NCBI RefSeq assembly: GCF_001657485.1
Contig: NZ_LXFU01000042.1
Span: 47,656-111,655 of the forward strand
Reading direction: 5' to 3'
DNA: 64,000 bases
Source: Rhizobium sp. WYCCWR10014
GTDB taxonomy: Bacteria; Pseudomonadota; Alphaproteobacteria; Rhizobiales; Rhizobiaceae
Numbering within the stretch: position 1 is the first letter of the stretch; every line of letters starts with the position of its first letter. The position numbers and the translations under genes are program-made. The notes under the pieces were generated by a model, which worked only from the letters and a program-made list of their open reading frames with translations, was not told the origin of the DNA and did no database searches. Shown here piece by piece: positions 27,601 to 35,176 of this stretch.

Positions 27601-28058
27601 AAGGCCCCCGGCCCGGTCCCGAGCCCTTCGAGCGCAGTCAACCACGTCCTGGCAGCATGCGTGGGCAGCGGCTGGACCTCGATCTCGTCTGGGTCGGGTG
27701 CATGCGATGACCTCAGAACCGTGACAGCCGTCGCCTCGCCCGGCAAACCCCGCCGTGCGGAAGTCGAAGGAGGAAAACCGAGCGATTTTTCAGCGGCGGC
27801 GGCCGCCGGCTCCTCAAGCCTTTTCCGTTCATGCGCGGAGACGGTTGCTGGGTCCACGAACGTCATGTCCGGTTTCGCCATATGCCATGCGAGCGTTTCC
27901 CATCGCCACGGCTGGATGAAGGGCCAGAGAGGATCGCCAGGGAGCAGGTCTGTGGCAGCTTCAACCGCGCATGCCATCCTGACGATGTACAGGTCCTGCG
28001 GATCGTGGTCGGGAGCCTCTCCGGAACGGATCTGGCAGCGAAGCAGAATATCGGACAT
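21633..28058 (-). CDS. Giant protein of unknown function, 2141 aa
   Basis: Uninterrupted 2141-codon frame with uniform rhizobial composition. I recognise no domain. There is no signal peptide and no obvious membrane segment. It is rich in Pro, Trp, Arg and Asp and looks largely like globular beta/mixed domains rather than tandem repeats, with no long coiled coil. It starts 9 bases after the stop of the 2305-aa gene; the AGGA inside the junction is its ribosome site, so the two are translationally coupled and probably make partner proteins. A 6.4-kb reading frame kept intact in an island full of broken genes argues for present function. Size suggests a structural, scaffold or toxin-like role, but there is no direct evidence. 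Confidence 0.8.
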   Translation of the reverse strand: MSDILLRCQIRSGEAPDHDPQDLYIVRMACAVEAATDLLPGDPLWPFIQPWRWETLAWHMAKPDMTFVDPATVSAHERKRLEEPAAAAAEKSLGFPPSTSARRGLPGEATAVTVLRSSHAPDPDEIEVQPLPTHAARTWLTALEGLGTGPGALARRMSLASLLRPNHADVLECFAGRVGFAPAFRCNGTEFIPQSWERVRFPEAVGLDPTNREALLVTYTSATGLPVVRAIILPSLKHTAPAVSYVNAGTLQVALTGASGQTARFDRDWPATFMRRVSEAFDLPSRLTDAAVLAAVHRPNPANPGPGDQRDWEDFLDRALTACARDASGTGTVVTTGGTIPAVRLLTSMMVADTTGQPSLSSEARDAILTALAPYEERFDAAGWEMLFDAFLRAEEKTGAVAKPSAVQLAARSALLGRQDITAAFLLHQWKDALAGPAGTGYVLQPNDKMRLAQAISASASTPSWISLIPPFAGGSTAPQPFHLNFLITPVAIAPGELLVLTLRADPASAAAGQEANLILTMTGAGAQWSSIAGPFGNLVSPDAAGALRITGMIELTDNHDPLKLTLNGVTPDVSVLGSGPPLLELTARQPLSVRFGPPGLSDLLGRSAAIEAAGREPFFTSTFAERLSKLDPQGWLILGPPTLAGKLASGAGLSPSPNTSLRKRMLVSVGEAYRSFLDARMNPAECWPLLPFPSLPGDDVRITHLKTVLVDRFNSTYGDEYARESTAIVPLDSDEAVNLPLPDAHPIVVPYDLGDAIPLNDLIGETTGVAVLVEADGRAFAPDTASEVKYANTFTLNAARLEYAGGDIDQELCIGSRPSVPDGADIRSFSYNARPLVAPLSSEIDQLDQREEHLYRIMPFSSAKAEEDWGRRVPQMRFGWKYRFRSFLVSQGGALPPDLWYNGDPATLRRPAVDEKDGFGEAFRYLCRTPVSAPRWGKSPAGRRPEDCLPLAAELPDLPPPIDILEAQTATHYLSDQDGSGLLPFSSATPLEIRVYGLRIADDGEAVVSLRRGRLGASGSYINIRICPDSSPALETKDGDFLVRLPRERRDTYDDADAGEWHLRLLVRLTQSAAVLSADLMMEAGTSEKLAVLEPDLVHAFEPIGTVASISINTDPGDIYLAMTAQKGPVRTVPPRVWAGPYRQVCPETAGQQPEIIALDSRSGEASLDIRPPAATFSTWVRHLLSDKPLVDTTLNRRIDAAFKASQQKRSDGTTAAVDHPRVVSLFVEVVPLFPRARTGATLHEIRLPDYGEDDPAGDQKPGFRLRIVHAKSVTFDIDRPVADLGVSGRDVIVTLASGHVAEVRAYAAIRAEDFDGPKARFASSLARGRRRVDGFILGPPLRLRVEASANAALVDRVIPAGEWRNRLTARPGDTFQDWGHPIVDGSGQLQRVEARPMLAPPGDRRVARILRLFASVTVYDQQWSWRGRIGASAPRLQDTATLEAFGKWSTRLFYGRSDKDAEYGEPIPLLPQRIRRADRLDQAPAMPLTQRDLGYHGSPMLWRFSAEFHGRYPGELGFDRHTLSGFASDTEEKRQGRWAHVIVQGALAAEGTGPGRPPEQRRPAFEIWLPLAEQLREASAAAPVLLMFSEPWYSRGNFADALQVVSILTRHPLPTMFEDNQGPSWTQDQLSILFGDDIAFKSAKQYPKFWQSWGPDPILTGAASQFHAVTLAVSGPLGWTQSEGAITDFRRTSFILEPTANEKTGDLLALRPMFQLAHRRILDPELVDLPAELLRGYALWQSAIPKGTANAPRRLLQWRFYPPAERPTAPFAGQLAGFQGVRVNWKPPALQDGVPVFMRLEDAAPSGENPRRMVVELRRIGDTIDVRLAISEPLLDQNPWGWRINHLPPMSLAAQQDGEVEIQLDVSPTAPAQTLDVGAAPDTYDVVVSARASMTSLWEGGMLARFKAPAGNGSLRFDFPGTTQDLASRASLKPFAASPFSESFWTQFFSDTSRFRCQAVGSTSPFRSKIEAMGIKLFTGGAGFTAAVGSSHSAVQIWPLVPDKSGSERSEPRHRLVAVVTKWITDAEGRRSEMPVFASPVRATDQTGSYFSFPTDGWPKAGRLRLLTVFATVEAPAFGPETEPTSQNRFAVMEEILRARNAAASLAEKDIAPFDLDTEDSELAEATMIIVGVSKPLEF

Positions 28059-28067
28059 CCGGGTTCC

Positions 28068-31000
28068 TCAGGCAAAATTATCAGCGTAGCTGCCCCCGCC
28101 ACCGCCCGAGAGGCGGTATTCAGCGGCGCGCTCGACATGCAATGTGTAGAAGTAAGAAATCGGAATATGCACCGACAGTTGGCCGCTGGCGCTGGCGCCC
28201 CCCGACGTATCGTAGCGGGTCTCCAGCCTCAGCGTGATGTTGCAGTTCACCATCCCGAGGATGACAAGGTTGCCGCTGGCAATCACAAAAGCGATGATTG
28301 CCCCGCCTACCCCACCGTTTCGTGTCGAGAAGCAGAGTTCGACCTCGATGCCGAATTGGAGGTAGCCGTGTCCACGGGCGACGCCTGCCACATTGAGCGA
28401 CCGGCCGATGCCTGCCATGACGGCAATTGACATGCGCTGGGTTACCTCACCACGGCTCGGCACGACATGTGTGTTGGCGGTAAGGTATCCGCCTCCAATC
28501 ATGGTGCCGACCGACAGGGTAAAAGGCGACATCTTCGAATTGACATCGGTACGGACCGAAATCACAAATTCCGGCGACACAATAACCGTGAACTCGCAAT
28601 TGATCTGGATGCCCGAGACCGAGAAGGCGCCAAATTCCAGATCGCCGATGGACAGAGTAAAGGGCGCGGTCATGCCGACGATGCGGCCATCCCGCTCGAT
28701 CGGCTTGACCTTTGAGGCCACCTGGCCCCCAAAGGTCTTGAGCAACTGGACGATGCTCTGAAGCGCGTCGGCAAGCCGGATGCGATCGGCCTGTACGTCG
28801 AAATCGAACCTGCCCCCGTCATCGAACCGCAGCCCGGTATCGACGAAGGTAACGAGCCGTGTACCGAAAGCAGTGATCTCCCAGTCGCCAGTGATCGCAC
28901 CCGTGATCTTCTTGGACGTCCCCCGCTCAAGACTTGCGTCGAAGCGCGCATCGGCGCCGAAGTGACCCTTTAAAAGGTCGAGCTGCACCGGCCCGAGGGC
29001 GAACAATCGACGCGGCTTGCCAGCGGTTTCCTCAAGCGGGGTGTTGACCTTGCAGGCGAACCAGGCTCGGCCCTCCTCGGGCTTGAAGTCGTGAGAAATC
29101 TGAATGGCTTCGCCATATTTCCCGTCGAGGGCGGGAAATTTCTCGCCGCCGAGGAGATCGCGTAGGTCAAGGCCACCCATCTGCGGAAAGATGCGCGAGA
29201 GATCGAAATCCTTGAGAGAATCCGGAGTCAGCTTGTTGCCGAGCTCGCGAAATGGGATCCGTAGCCCGAATTCGCTCAGGAGATCGTTGAGGGCTTCAGA
29301 TGCCTGGCCAACCGCCGCAACGGTGCTTGCAGCCCGATTGACCTGAGCAACGACGGGAGAAAGTCTGACGCCGCGCTGCTCGAGCGCATTGAAGACATAG
29401 GCGACGCCCGGACGGTTGAAGTCGAGCATTTCGACTCTCGGCGGATCGCCGACTGCGCGCATAAGCGAGAGGGTGCGGTCGCCCTTCTGAAGAACGCTTT
29501 CCGCCTTGCTGGTAGCGCGTTCGGCGGCGCCGATCAGACGGCCAAGTTCGGCACGTTTCGTCTCAACCACATTGGCGAGATTGCCGATCGCGGCATCCGT
29601 TGCGGCCTCCATCGCGGCAATTTCCGCTGCAACGCTGCCGGCTGCCGCTTCGATCTTGCCTGCGATTTGTCCAGCAGCACCAGCGATGGCATCAAAAGCT
29701 GGACTGTCCAGGAAGTTGACCAGCTCAGTCTTCCAGCCGCCGACGGTACTGGAAAGCTCTGCGCAGATGGCCTCGGCAAGCGCCATCGATCCTGCGGTCA
29801 GTTCGGCGGCACCGTTTGTCAGTGTCTGTTCGGCCGCCTGTCGGCGGGCAGCTGCCAAGCTACGTGCGGCGACAAGGAACGTTCGCGCGGTCCTAACCTG
29901 CTCGGACGGTAGGTTGGCGCAACGTACCAGGCCTGAGCGTATTTCGGCGCGCAGGCGTTCGAGGCCACTTCGCACGGCGGCAATCGCGTTGGGCCACTTG
30001 CTGGCAAGCGCGTCCACGAACGCCGACAGGTTGTCAAGTCGCAGCGCAGCCTCGTGTGCAAGCTCCCCAAGCGCCTTGGTAAAATTGTCCTGCAGCTTTT
30101 GCATCTTCTCGTTGGCCTGAATGATTCTGGCCTGGAGTTCGGTCTTTACGGCTTCGATCTGATCCGCCGGCAATGTCGCCCACGTCGTCGCGTTGACTGT
30201 GATCCACGACAAGAGAGCGCTATCGGCCACAGCCAGTTGCTCATCGATGAACTGCTGGATGGCCTTTGCACCCAAAACGACGGCAGTAAACTTCTGCCGG
30301 ACGGCTGGCGGGGTTTCCGGGACGTCCGATGCGCGCGTTTCGGCAGCGCGGATGGCATTGGCCAGGCCAAGCTGAATGGTTGCCCCGTGAGCTCGCAGCG
30401 CCTCGGCAGACGCCGCAAGGCTCAGGCATTCACGACTGAAGGCCTCTGCAAGCGAACCGGCCACAGTACCGGCTTGCGCAAGGAGAGCGGTCATCATATC
30501 GCACGCGTCAGCCTGTGCGTCCTTCCAACGGTCGAATAGGCCGTACATGCGTGCGACTTCATCACGAACGGTAGCGATGCGGCTGCTGGCCTGCGAGCCG
30601 ACCTCGAGACCGGCGAATTCGATGCGATCAAGCATTGTCCAGGCGATGGCAAAGGCGCCGTCGATCTCCAAGGACAACTGCTTTGCGGTCTCTTCGAACC
30701 CTTGATCGGCATTTGAGAGTTTGGCGTCTGCCTCCTGAATTATAATGTCGAGGCGATCGGCAAACCGGGTGACCTCCTGCTTTGCGGCTTCTAGCCGGCT
30801 GTCGATCGCCATACGCAGCAGGCGTTTAACTTCGCTACATCCCTGTTCGACAAGGCTGTGGGCATCGAGACTATCGATGGCGTTTCGCGCGCTCGTCGCG
30901 CCTCCGTCGTTAAGTCGCGCTGCCGCCTTCTTCAGACCATCCAGTGTATTTTTGGCCTCGCGGCTTCGACGGGCAAGCTCGCCACGCTGTTGGGCCGTGG

Positions 31001-34000
31001 CGGTGGCGATGGGCGCCGCCTCCACCTCTCGCTTCAGGTTTGTGACGACCGCGCGGGTGTCGCTGGCAAGCATCCGCAACTCATCGAGCGCCCCTAGGAT
31101 TTTGGGGGTCGGAGCGGCCTGATCCATCTTCAACGGAGACGCGCGGGAAATCGTCACGGAGTCGATCGCAGCGACCGGCGGTTCGTCATCGTAACCATGG
31201 GCGACCGCGACCGGTTCCCCCCTGATCAGCTCCATAACGAACCGGCCGTGCTCGGCTGGGGCGATAACCGGCTTTGCAAGCTTGGTATCGTAGGGCTGCG
31301 AGCCAGATCCTCCTTCGGTTGGCACCTCTGGCCAGAGCTCGTCTGCCCAGTCTATACCCTCGGTCACGGCCCAGGCATCGGTGTCGTCCGTCTCACCCAG
31401 CCGGGTCGAAGAAAAGAAGACCAGATTTTCCGGGAACCGGATTTCCTGTTGGTGTTCCTGGCCGCTTCGTCCGGCGCACACGAGCGAAATCTGCGGCATC
31501 GGATAGATTGCCGCGGGCGAATCCTCGGTGGACACCTTCAGCGTACGGAACACGCTCTTCCAAAGTGGAACCATCCAGCCGGCTCCGGGGACGTCCGATC
31601 CCCATCGGGAATCGACGCGGATACGCTGGGAGTGGAAATGGCTTCCAAGAACGAAACCCGTCCGATCGGCGGCATCGGCAAGGTCAGGATAGCTTCGCTG
31701 CGGCTGAAGGATTTCGACATATTCCTCCCATTTGCGTACCACTACGCGCCCGGCATGTTCGTCCTGCTGCTTGCCGATCGGATCTTCATTGTAGAATTGA
31801 CCTGCGGGGACCACCTCACGGCGATAGATGATGACGTGTTTGGCCTTGTTCCACAGTGCCCCGATACGACCAACCCGTTCGAGGGCAAAGAAATGCGTGC
31901 GACCGAGAGCGACGGTCGCCTCGATCGCGGTGCGCCGGCTGTCGAAGAGACCTCGGACGTTTCCGTATCCGCCAAGAGGGGTCAGGCTCAGGTCACGCAC
32001 GCGACCGGCGTTGGACCTCGGTGCGGTAAAAACCGACTCTACGATATTGGGAGATTCGAACCCCCAACCGACACCCCCCGCCAGATGCCCATCGGCAGTC
32101 CATTGTTCCGGATCGCCTTCGCGTCGATGCTGCCAGGGCTCCTTTTTGGGCGCTGGAACGTTCGGAATGGGATATTTCAAACGGGCGCTCTTGCGCAGCC
32201 GGAAGTCGACGCCGCTGCCTTCGACCTCAAACCCCGCCAGCCGGTCAGTTCGCGAAGCAGAAAGCGTCAACGGCCGGGTGAAGGTGACACGCCGCAGGCT
32301 GTTCCATTCGTCGATCCATTCGCCAAGAGCAGCATCCGTGACCGAGGCCGACCGAGACATTCGGCTGGGCGGCACACCATATCGTGCCGCGACATCTGAC
32401 AACCGCAGCTGGCCGTTCTTAAGTCCCCGATCGTTGAGGGCGCCGGCCATGCCGTAGAAAAGCTCATAAGCTGCCCTCTTCAGCCGCGCCCCGGGCTCGA
32501 TGACCCCGGGGCGCCCGAAGATGCGATCGAGATTCCAGCTTGGCTCGACAAAGCCTGAATCCAGGGGCGACGGGTCGATTTCCAAGATTGCAGGTGGAGT
32601 AAACCGATAAGCGGCCCGCTCGTCGACCCCAATGTCATTGTAGCCATCGCTGGCGCAACCCTTCTCCATGGCTTCGCCAACGCCCTGGGGCCCGAGGATG
32701 ATGAGCGCTGCTTCCTGCGGGTCGCGAAGCCGCCAGCTTCCGCCGGTTTCCGCTCCGGATGACCAGACTGCGACCTGATAGTCAGTGGGATCTGCCCGTC
32801 GGGCCAGTGGTGGCATCTGCAACCGGGCGACCTGCATCGGAATGCGCCCGAAGAGAAGAAAACTCTCCAGCACTGTGGTCATGTCAATCGACCCATTGAG
32901 AGCCAATCTCATAGTCAGCTGGGGATCCAGACCCCAGCCAAAACTCTCCGAGATTTTCAGCCATCCTTGGATCCCGATCGAGGAGGCGGTGCTGAGTGGA
33001 AGAAGCACCGGAAGGTCGGGAGCATCTTCGAGTTGGGCGGACTGGCTCGCCATGTCCCGATTCACAGGTGGCCTGTCGGTTCGAGCCGGGCGAGCGGCCG
33101 CGACCGGAAAGGACCCGACGATCCGCACGCGCAACCCCCTCTGACCGCCAATCAGGGAGATTGCCGGAACCAACGTCAGGAAAACGCATGGATCCCCGGT
33201 GGGATAGGGCGCATCGTCCACGAGCCGACGCATCTCCAGATCGAGAGATCCGATACGGAGCGTATCGCTTTCGCGGTCGCTCGCCGTTGCAGTGATCCGC
33301 AGAGCGATGCGCTTGGCGAGAAAGCGGCCGGCCGCAGTTGAATCGACCTCACCCAGATCTTCGTCGAGCGAGGTCTGCTCCTCGATAGGGGCACTCAGCC
33401 CATTATAGAACTTGCCACCGGCCAATGCATTGCCGCTGTGCGTCGAAAGGGCAGGCCAGATGGCGCGACCGGGAGGACCTGACAGGCGAAATTCTGCCTG
33501 CAGATTGTCAAGTGATAGCTCATTGGCTCCGATTGCTCGCGCCCACGGCAAGCTGTCGGTGAGCCTCCATGTGAGAAGAAGGGCGCCGTTGAACCCAGGG
33601 GATCCGGAAAACTGTGGTGCGAAACTGAATGGCGGCATGCCGCGCGCAATCGCACGCGCCTGAGCCCGCGTCGCCAGGAGGTCTCGAAGGGCTTCCAGCG
33701 GCCGGGCCTCTCCCGATGAGGTGGGGACCCGATCGAGTGCGTCGGCAGCAATTTCCAGGCTCATGTTCCATTGGACCGGTGAGCCTATCGCCAACCAGTC
33801 GATCGGGCTCCCCGGTGTAATATTGAGCGACGTGCCGATCGCCCGGAATGGGCGTCTATCTTTCAGGGCAGTCTCTGGTGTGATTGAAAAGCCTGATGGG
33901 AGTTTGAGAGCGCGCTTGGCGGAGCCGATTGATCGCGTCTCGATCGGGAAGTCGCCTGAAAGGACGGGTACGAGAGACCGTGGGTAATGCTCGCTTTCGG

Positions 34001-34985
34001 CAACACGCTGTAGTCCGAAGCCTCGTATCGGCGGCGTGTCGCCGTTTGGACGGATGCCGATCTCATCGACCGCCGGGATTCCACGGCCTGCACGATCTGC
34101 CCGCCGCCATGTGACACCGCGCAACATGCCTTCCAGGGTGAACGGACCTCCCATTTTGTCGCCTGCATTGCTGGCCAGGGCAAAAAGGGAGGTCGGCTGA
34201 GAACCGCCATGACCTTGCGGCATTCTGATCGAACCCCACGACTGGGCGAGGTCGGCCCTATTTTCTCGATTTCGCTCCGAAACCCCTGCGGCCCAGAAGC
34301 CAAGCGCGGGATAGCGCTCGTTGCCGTGCGCGATCCACTGATCGTCGACGTTGGCGTGCCAGGTTTGCAGGGCAGCCGCGCTCATCGAAGGCTCGCTGAC
34401 CACATCACCGGTCGCATGGGCATTGAGCGGATGGCGCAAGCGATGATCGACTATGATGTGGGTCGGGCGCTTGCGTGTGGTGCCGGGCGCCGGCAAGACG
34501 ATAATGATACTGCTTCCCGTTGAGGCAGCCGCGGTTTCGGGATTGGCCAGATCGAGCAGGAGCCGCGGCTGTGCGTCCGCCCATGTCGGTCCAATGGGCT
34601 GCACAGTCTCGCCGCTGCCATCGACGAAATAAGCAATCCGCGTAATGTCGGGGATATGGATCGTGCGGCCCGAGTTCTCAACGGGAGACGCAAACAGGCC
34701 GGCCTGCGACACTCTCGACTGTGGAAGTTCGTACGGCACGTCGAAAAGGCCGGTCTCATCGTTTTTCCTGAAGGACTGAAAAACACAGTTTGGACCATCA
34801 TTCGGCGTGAGTGGAGCGCCGTCAAGCAACCATTTTTCCAGCGCCGGTCTGTCAAAAAAACCGATGAACTGGCGGCAGGTCCCGCCTCTGAGCCGAGAGC
34901 CGACGACGATATGCCGAGGCTCACCAGCCCTTTCGGTGCGCGTCGCAATGAATGCGATGGCAGTCGCTCGCGTCTGACTTGGCAT
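28068..34985 (-). CDS. Giant protein with central coiled coil and beta-rich C-terminus, 2305 aa
   Basis: Three regions are visible. About 1-1280: mixed, Pro/Arg/Trp-rich, resembling in style the 2141-aa neighbour. About 1285-1840: a long Ala/Glu/Lys/Arg-rich helical coiled-coil segment (for example EVEAAPIATATAQQRGELAR). About 1900-2305: Gly/Thr-rich alternating strands with internally similar units (PFTLSIGDLEFGAFSV and PFTLSVGTMIGGGYL) ending in a Gly-rich tail. No signal peptide. ATG 34985 was chosen because ggggg lies just upstream; an in-frame ATG at 35003 adds 6 residues. First gene of the two-giant operon, divergent from the membrane-protein gene at 35177. Function unknown; the rod-plus-beta layout suggests a fibre, tether or lipid-contact structure. 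Confidence 0.8.
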   Translation of the reverse strand: MPSQTRATAIAFIATRTERAGEPRHIVVGSRLRGGTCRQFIGFFDRPALEKWLLDGAPLTPNDGPNCVFQSFRKNDETGLFDVPYELPQSRVSQAGLFASPVENSGRTIHIPDITRIAYFVDGSGETVQPIGPTWADAQPRLLLDLANPETAAASTGSSIIIVLPAPGTTRKRPTHIIVDHRLRHPLNAHATGDVVSEPSMSAAALQTWHANVDDQWIAHGNERYPALGFWAAGVSERNRENRADLAQSWGSIRMPQGHGGSQPTSLFALASNAGDKMGGPFTLEGMLRGVTWRRADRAGRGIPAVDEIGIRPNGDTPPIRGFGLQRVAESEHYPRSLVPVLSGDFPIETRSIGSAKRALKLPSGFSITPETALKDRRPFRAIGTSLNITPGSPIDWLAIGSPVQWNMSLEIAADALDRVPTSSGEARPLEALRDLLATRAQARAIARGMPPFSFAPQFSGSPGFNGALLLTWRLTDSLPWARAIGANELSLDNLQAEFRLSGPPGRAIWPALSTHSGNALAGGKFYNGLSAPIEEQTSLDEDLGEVDSTAAGRFLAKRIALRITATASDRESDTLRIGSLDLEMRRLVDDAPYPTGDPCVFLTLVPAISLIGGQRGLRVRIVGSFPVAAARPARTDRPPVNRDMASQSAQLEDAPDLPVLLPLSTASSIGIQGWLKISESFGWGLDPQLTMRLALNGSIDMTTVLESFLLFGRIPMQVARLQMPPLARRADPTDYQVAVWSSGAETGGSWRLRDPQEAALIILGPQGVGEAMEKGCASDGYNDIGVDERAAYRFTPPAILEIDPSPLDSGFVEPSWNLDRIFGRPGVIEPGARLKRAAYELFYGMAGALNDRGLKNGQLRLSDVAARYGVPPSRMSRSASVTDAALGEWIDEWNSLRRVTFTRPLTLSASRTDRLAGFEVEGSGVDFRLRKSARLKYPIPNVPAPKKEPWQHRREGDPEQWTADGHLAGGVGWGFESPNIVESVFTAPRSNAGRVRDLSLTPLGGYGNVRGLFDSRRTAIEATVALGRTHFFALERVGRIGALWNKAKHVIIYRREVVPAGQFYNEDPIGKQQDEHAGRVVVRKWEEYVEILQPQRSYPDLADAADRTGFVLGSHFHSQRIRVDSRWGSDVPGAGWMVPLWKSVFRTLKVSTEDSPAAIYPMPQISLVCAGRSGQEHQQEIRFPENLVFFSSTRLGETDDTDAWAVTEGIDWADELWPEVPTEGGSGSQPYDTKLAKPVIAPAEHGRFVMELIRGEPVAVAHGYDDEPPVAAIDSVTISRASPLKMDQAAPTPKILGALDELRMLASDTRAVVTNLKREVEAAPIATATAQQRGELARRSREAKNTLDGLKKAAARLNDGGATSARNAIDSLDAHSLVEQGCSEVKRLLRMAIDSRLEAAKQEVTRFADRLDIIIQEADAKLSNADQGFEETAKQLSLEIDGAFAIAWTMLDRIEFAGLEVGSQASSRIATVRDEVARMYGLFDRWKDAQADACDMMTALLAQAGTVAGSLAEAFSRECLSLAASAEALRAHGATIQLGLANAIRAAETRASDVPETPPAVRQKFTAVVLGAKAIQQFIDEQLAVADSALLSWITVNATTWATLPADQIEAVKTELQARIIQANEKMQKLQDNFTKALGELAHEAALRLDNLSAFVDALASKWPNAIAAVRSGLERLRAEIRSGLVRCANLPSEQVRTARTFLVAARSLAAARRQAAEQTLTNGAAELTAGSMALAEAICAELSSTVGGWKTELVNFLDSPAFDAIAGAAGQIAGKIEAAAGSVAAEIAAMEAATDAAIGNLANVVETKRAELGRLIGAAERATSKAESVLQKGDRTLSLMRAVGDPPRVEMLDFNRPGVAYVFNALEQRGVRLSPVVAQVNRAASTVAAVGQASEALNDLLSEFGLRIPFRELGNKLTPDSLKDFDLSRIFPQMGGLDLRDLLGGEKFPALDGKYGEAIQISHDFKPEEGRAWFACKVNTPLEETAGKPRRLFALGPVQLDLLKGHFGADARFDASLERGTSKKITGAITGDWEITAFGTRLVTFVDTGLRFDDGGRFDFDVQADRIRLADALQSIVQLLKTFGGQVASKVKPIERDGRIVGMTAPFTLSIGDLEFGAFSVSGIQINCEFTVIVSPEFVISVRTDVNSKMSPFTLSVGTMIGGGYLTANTHVVPSRGEVTQRMSIAVMAGIGRSLNVAGVARGHGYLQFGIEVELCFSTRNGGVGGAIIAFVIASGNLVILGMVNCNITLRLETRYDTSGGASASGQLSVHIPISYFYTLHVERAAEYRLSGGGGGSYADNFA

Positions 34986-35176
34986 TGCTCCCCCACATGT
35001 CAAGCATTGGAATCTGCCACAGCTTTACATTCCCGCCCCAGTATAAACCGAGACGAGCCGACAAAAATCCGAGCAAAAAAACCAATTCGAGACATATCAA
35101 TACTAGAAATCGACAATTGTCGAGAGGACAAATATTGCGTAGGTTGTATTCTATTCGCTCAAGGGAGGGTTCGGGC
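34986..35176. promoter_or_regulatory. Divergent promoter region of the four-gene giant-protein locus
   Basis: 191 bases, AT-richer than the genes on either side. It is the only place from which both the giant operon (-) and the membrane-protein/transpeptidase pair (+) can be started, so the two arms are likely co-regulated. No clear palindromic operator was found by eye. Confidence 0.5.

Noticed and set aside
31197..32399. 400-codon open frame on + opposite the 2305-aa gene
   Set aside because: Same reason: a shadow of the minus-strand giant gene, no domain or start signal.
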